Positions 5,863 to 8,228 of a DNA stretch of 8,228 bases are shown piece by piece. Source of the stretch: an uncultured Eubacteriales bacterium (lineage in GTDB: Bacteria > Bacillota > Clostridia > Christensenellales > Borkfalkiaceae). The notes beneath the pieces are model-generated. The model saw only the letters and a program-made list of their open reading frames with translations, made no database searches and had not been told where the DNA came from. Both the position numbers and the translations under genes were made by a program. Positions within the stretch are counted from its first letter, which is position 1; every line of letters starts with the position of its first letter. Where the stretch lies: positions 1-8,228 of the forward strand of contig URMT01000072.1 in NCBI GenBank assembly GCA_900549005.1, given 5' to 3'.

Positions 5863-7850
5863 TTACTTGGCGGGAACTTCCTGAATGAGATAGCACTCTA
5901 TAATATCACCTATGCGGATATCTTTAAAACCTTCTATCGAGCAGCCGCATTCGAAGCCGTAGCTTACTTCCTTTACGTCGTCTTTGAAGCGTTTGAGCTG
6001 CTGGACGTTGCCCTCTACCACGAGCACGTCGTCGCGGTATATGCGCAGTTTGCCGCCGCGCACAATCTTGCCGTCGGTTACGTAGCAACCGGCAACGTTG
6101 CCCACGCCAGTGATTTTGAATACCTGGCGCACTTCGCACTTGCCCATATACACTTCCTGGTACTTGGGCGCTATCATACCCTTCAAGGCACCCTCTACGT
6201 CGTCGAGAAGGTCGTAGATTATGCGGTAGGTGCGGATATCAACCTTGCTGCGCTCTGCAAGCGCCTTAGCCTTGGCATCGGGGCGCACGTTGAACGCGAG
6301 TATTATCGCATTTGAAGAATCGGCGAGCATAACGTCGGATTCGTTGACCGCGCCAGCGCCGCTGTGTATTACCTTTACCTGAACCTCGTCGTTTGAAAGT
6401 TTTACGACGGACTGCTTTACGGCCTCGACCGAGCCCTGAACATCGCCCTTTATTATGAGGTTCAAGGTCTTCATATTGCCTTCGGCAATCTTGCCGAATA
6501 CTTCGTCGAGAGAAATTTTTGAAACCTGGGCAACCCTTGCCTCGCTCTCTTTCCTCTTTCTCTCTTCGATTACCTGCTTCATCAGTTCCTGCGATACGGC
6601 GTAGATAGAGTCGCCCGCGTTGGGGACTTCTTCGAAGCCGAGTACGGATACGGCCGTGGAAGGGCCTGCGGATTTGACCTGTTTGCCCCTGTCGTCTATC
6701 ATAGCGCGCACGCGGCCGGTAACCATACCCGATATGATGTTGTCGCCCGTATGAAGAGTGCCGTTCTGCACGAGCACGCTTGCCACGGGGCCCATACCCT
6801 TATCGAGCTTGGCTTCGATTATGGTGCCGCGCGCCTCCCTGTTCGGGTTGGCGAGAAGTTCCTTCATCTCGGCTACGAGCAGTACGTTTTCGAGCAGGTT
6901 ATCTATGCCCTCGCCGGTCTTTGCAGATACGGGGCATACGATGGTATCTCCGCCCCATTCCTCGGGCAGAAGGCCGTAGTTGGTGAGGTCCTGCTTTACC
7001 TTATTTATATCCGCGCCCTGTTTATCCATCTTGTTGACCGCAACGATGATGGATACGTCGGCGGCCTTGGCGTGGTTGATGGCTTCTACCGTCTGGGGCA
7101 TTATGCCGTCGTCGGCGGCTACAACGAGGATTACGATATCGGTAACCTGTGCGCCGCGCGCCCTCATTGCAGTGAACGCCTCGTGACCGGGAGTATCGAG
7201 GAAAGTTATCTTTTTATCTCCCACCGAAACCGAGTAAGCGCCTATGTGCTGGGTTATGCCGCCCGCTTCGCCTTCGGTGACGTTGGTCTTTCTTATATAG
7301 TCGAGAAGGGAGGTCTTGCCGTGGTCTACATGCCCCATTACCGTTACGACGGGAGCGCGGGGAACGAGGCTTTCAATCTCTTCCACGGTATCGGCCTGCT
7401 TTTCCGAGAGCTTCTCTTCCGCCGTCTTTTCGGGCTTGTATTCAAGCTCTATGCCGAGGTCGGCGGCAATCATAAACGCCGTTTCGTAGTCAATCGAGCC
7501 GTTTACCGTGGTAACTATGCCGTCTTTGAACAGGCGCTTGGTGATTTCCACCGCGGTTACGCCCAACTTTTCGGAAAGGACTTTGATGGGGATATTGTCG
7601 GTAGTTACGATGGCGTGGTCGATTTTTACCGTCTGAACGGCCTGCTTGGCGGCCTTTTTGGTGCGCACCTTGCGGTATACGCCCCTCTCGTCGTCGAAGT
7701 CCTCTACACTGGCGCCCTGCTGACGTTGCAGCGAGCGCTTGTTCATAGGCTTCTTTTCCTTTTCTACGTATGTGCGGTCGCCCTTCTTTTTATCCGGCCC
7801 GAAGTTCTTGCCCGCCTTGGGTGCGGCGGCTGCGGGGGCAGCGGGACGCA
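5863..7850 (-). CDS. infB: Translation initiation factor IF-2, 5' end missing
   Basis: GTPase that brings initiator tRNA to the 30S subunit and promotes subunit joining. Reading from the break, there is an Ala/Pro- then Lys-rich linker, the IF2_N domain ([20 protein letters not shown] onward, to about 7440), then the G domain. All five G motifs are intact: GHVDHGKT (7335-7312), [13 protein letters not shown] (7197-7183), NKMD (7035-7024) and SAKTGEG (from 6927). Domains II, III ([28 protein letters not shown]) and the C-terminal tRNA-binding domain follow to a TAA stop. Upstream of about 7850 the frame runs on into sequence that is plainly 23S rRNA on the other strand, so the in-frame ATG at 7932 is spurious. 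The true start and the usual N-terminal extension are absent. The family and the downstream order are certain; the missing end is most likely an assembly fault. Confidence 0.96.
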
Positions 7851-7862
7851 CGCCCGCCAGGG
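7840..7862. other. Junction between infB and 23S rRNA
   Basis: Left of this point the minus strand encodes the infB linker ([14 protein letters not shown]). Right of it the plus strand matches 23S rRNA from about CCAGGGTAAGTCGGGACC. No insertion sequence, att-like repeat or spacer lies between them. The exact base cannot be set because the GC-rich edge could belong to either side. Confidence 0.8.
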
Positions 7863-8228
7863 TAAGTCGGGACCTAAGCCGAGGACTGAGGTCGTAGGCG
7901 ATGGAGAGCAGGTGGAGATTCCTGCACCACATGGAACCGTAAGACGAAGCAGTGACACAGAAGGATAGGACGAGCGCGGTGATGGTCAGCCGCGTAGGGA
8001 GCGCGAGGCCGGAAGGCAGTGAAGTACACCTTCCAAGAAGGCTGAGCGCTGACAGGACCGAAAAGAAGTAGGGAAGCGTCTGAGTTCAGGCTGGCGAGAA
8101 AAGCTGCTAAGGAGGTTGCATGTGCCCGTACCGGAAACCGACACAGGTGGGCGAGGAGAGAATCCTGAGACGGACGGGAGAACTCTTGTTAAGGAACTCG
8201 GCAAAATGACCCCGTAACTTCGGGAGAA
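7851..8228 (+). rRNA. 23S ribosomal RNA, internal fragment
   Basis: Conserved blocks of 23S appear in order on the plus strand: GTAAGTCGGGACCTAAGCCG, GTAGGCGATGGAGAGCAGG, ATTCCTGCACCAC, GACACAGAAGGATAGG, AAACCGACACAGGTGGGCGA, GGAGAGAATCC, TTAAGGAACTCGGCAAAATG and CCCCGTAACTTCGGGAGAA. From memory these correspond to the domain III/IV region, very roughly E. coli 1350-1700. The wording is Firmicute-like rather than enterobacterial. Both ends of the gene are absent: the left end is joined to infB and the right end leaves the window. Because rRNA operons are multicopy, this fragment may not belong to the organism or locus of the protein genes. Confidence 0.95.

Noticed and set aside
5674..6315. 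213-codon plus-strand frame spanning the spacer and the end of infB
   Set aside because: Half of it is antisense to conserved infB coding sequence and the rest is palindromic repeat.
7851..7932. In-frame ATG at 7932 as the infB start
   Set aside because: The bases upstream of about 7850 are 23S rRNA read backwards, so the leader MWCRNLHLLSIAYD is not part of IF-2.
6751..7968. 405-codon plus-strand frame opposite infB
   Set aside because: Antisense to the infB G domain and continuing into 23S rRNA; no protein family features.
7986..8204. 72-codon minus-strand frame at the right end
   Set aside because: It lies wholly inside the 23S rRNA fragment on the antisense strand.

Overview
This window carries a translation and ribosome-maturation gene cluster of a low-to-mid GC Gram-positive bacterium, most likely an uncultured Clostridia-type Firmicute from an animal gut. 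The support for this is gene order (infB-rbfA-nrnA-truB-ribF, the classic Firmicute nusA/infB operon tail), Shine-Dalgarno starts of the GGAGG type, a 23S fragment that reads like Firmicute 23S, and an intergenic repeat of a style I associate with gut Firmicute assemblies. The phylum call is an inference, and no finer placement is justified.

Layout, right to left, because every protein gene is on the minus strand. Bases ~7851-8228 are an internal piece of 23S rRNA on the plus strand. It abuts, head to head, an infB gene (5863-~7850) that has lost its 5' end. Next is a 408-base gap (5455-5862) that breaks an otherwise compact operon. The gap is packed with inverted repeats: a predicted three-way junction right after infB, a long hairpin, and a GC-rich palindromic repeat. 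Then come rbfA, nrnA, truB and ribF, each overlapping its neighbour by 4-7 bases and so probably translationally coupled. pepT follows 23 bases after ribF with its own strong Shine-Dalgarno. Bases 1-328 hold a large structured inverted repeat that probably ends pepT transcription, an AT-rich stretch with an operator-like palindrome, and perhaps the first nine codons of another minus-strand gene.

Functionally, IF-2 starts translation, RbfA matures the 30S subunit, NrnA degrades nanoRNA/pAp, TruB makes tRNA pseudouridine 55 and RibF makes FMN and FAD. PepT, a tripeptidase, is not a usual member of this operon, and its base composition is a little lower in GC.

The oddest protein feature is RibF. 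A normal ~298-residue enzyme carries a ~260-residue Glu/Pro/Ala/Val tail with a 24-bp tandem repeat, ending in an aromatic-rich motif. The infB/23S join is most economically an assembly chimera, since infB is essential and is cut in mid-gene. The ribF/pepT boundary deserves the same suspicion at lower confidence. I see no convincing new defence, mobile or biosynthetic system. The best candidates for undescribed biology are the RibF tail and the structured infB-rbfA spacer.
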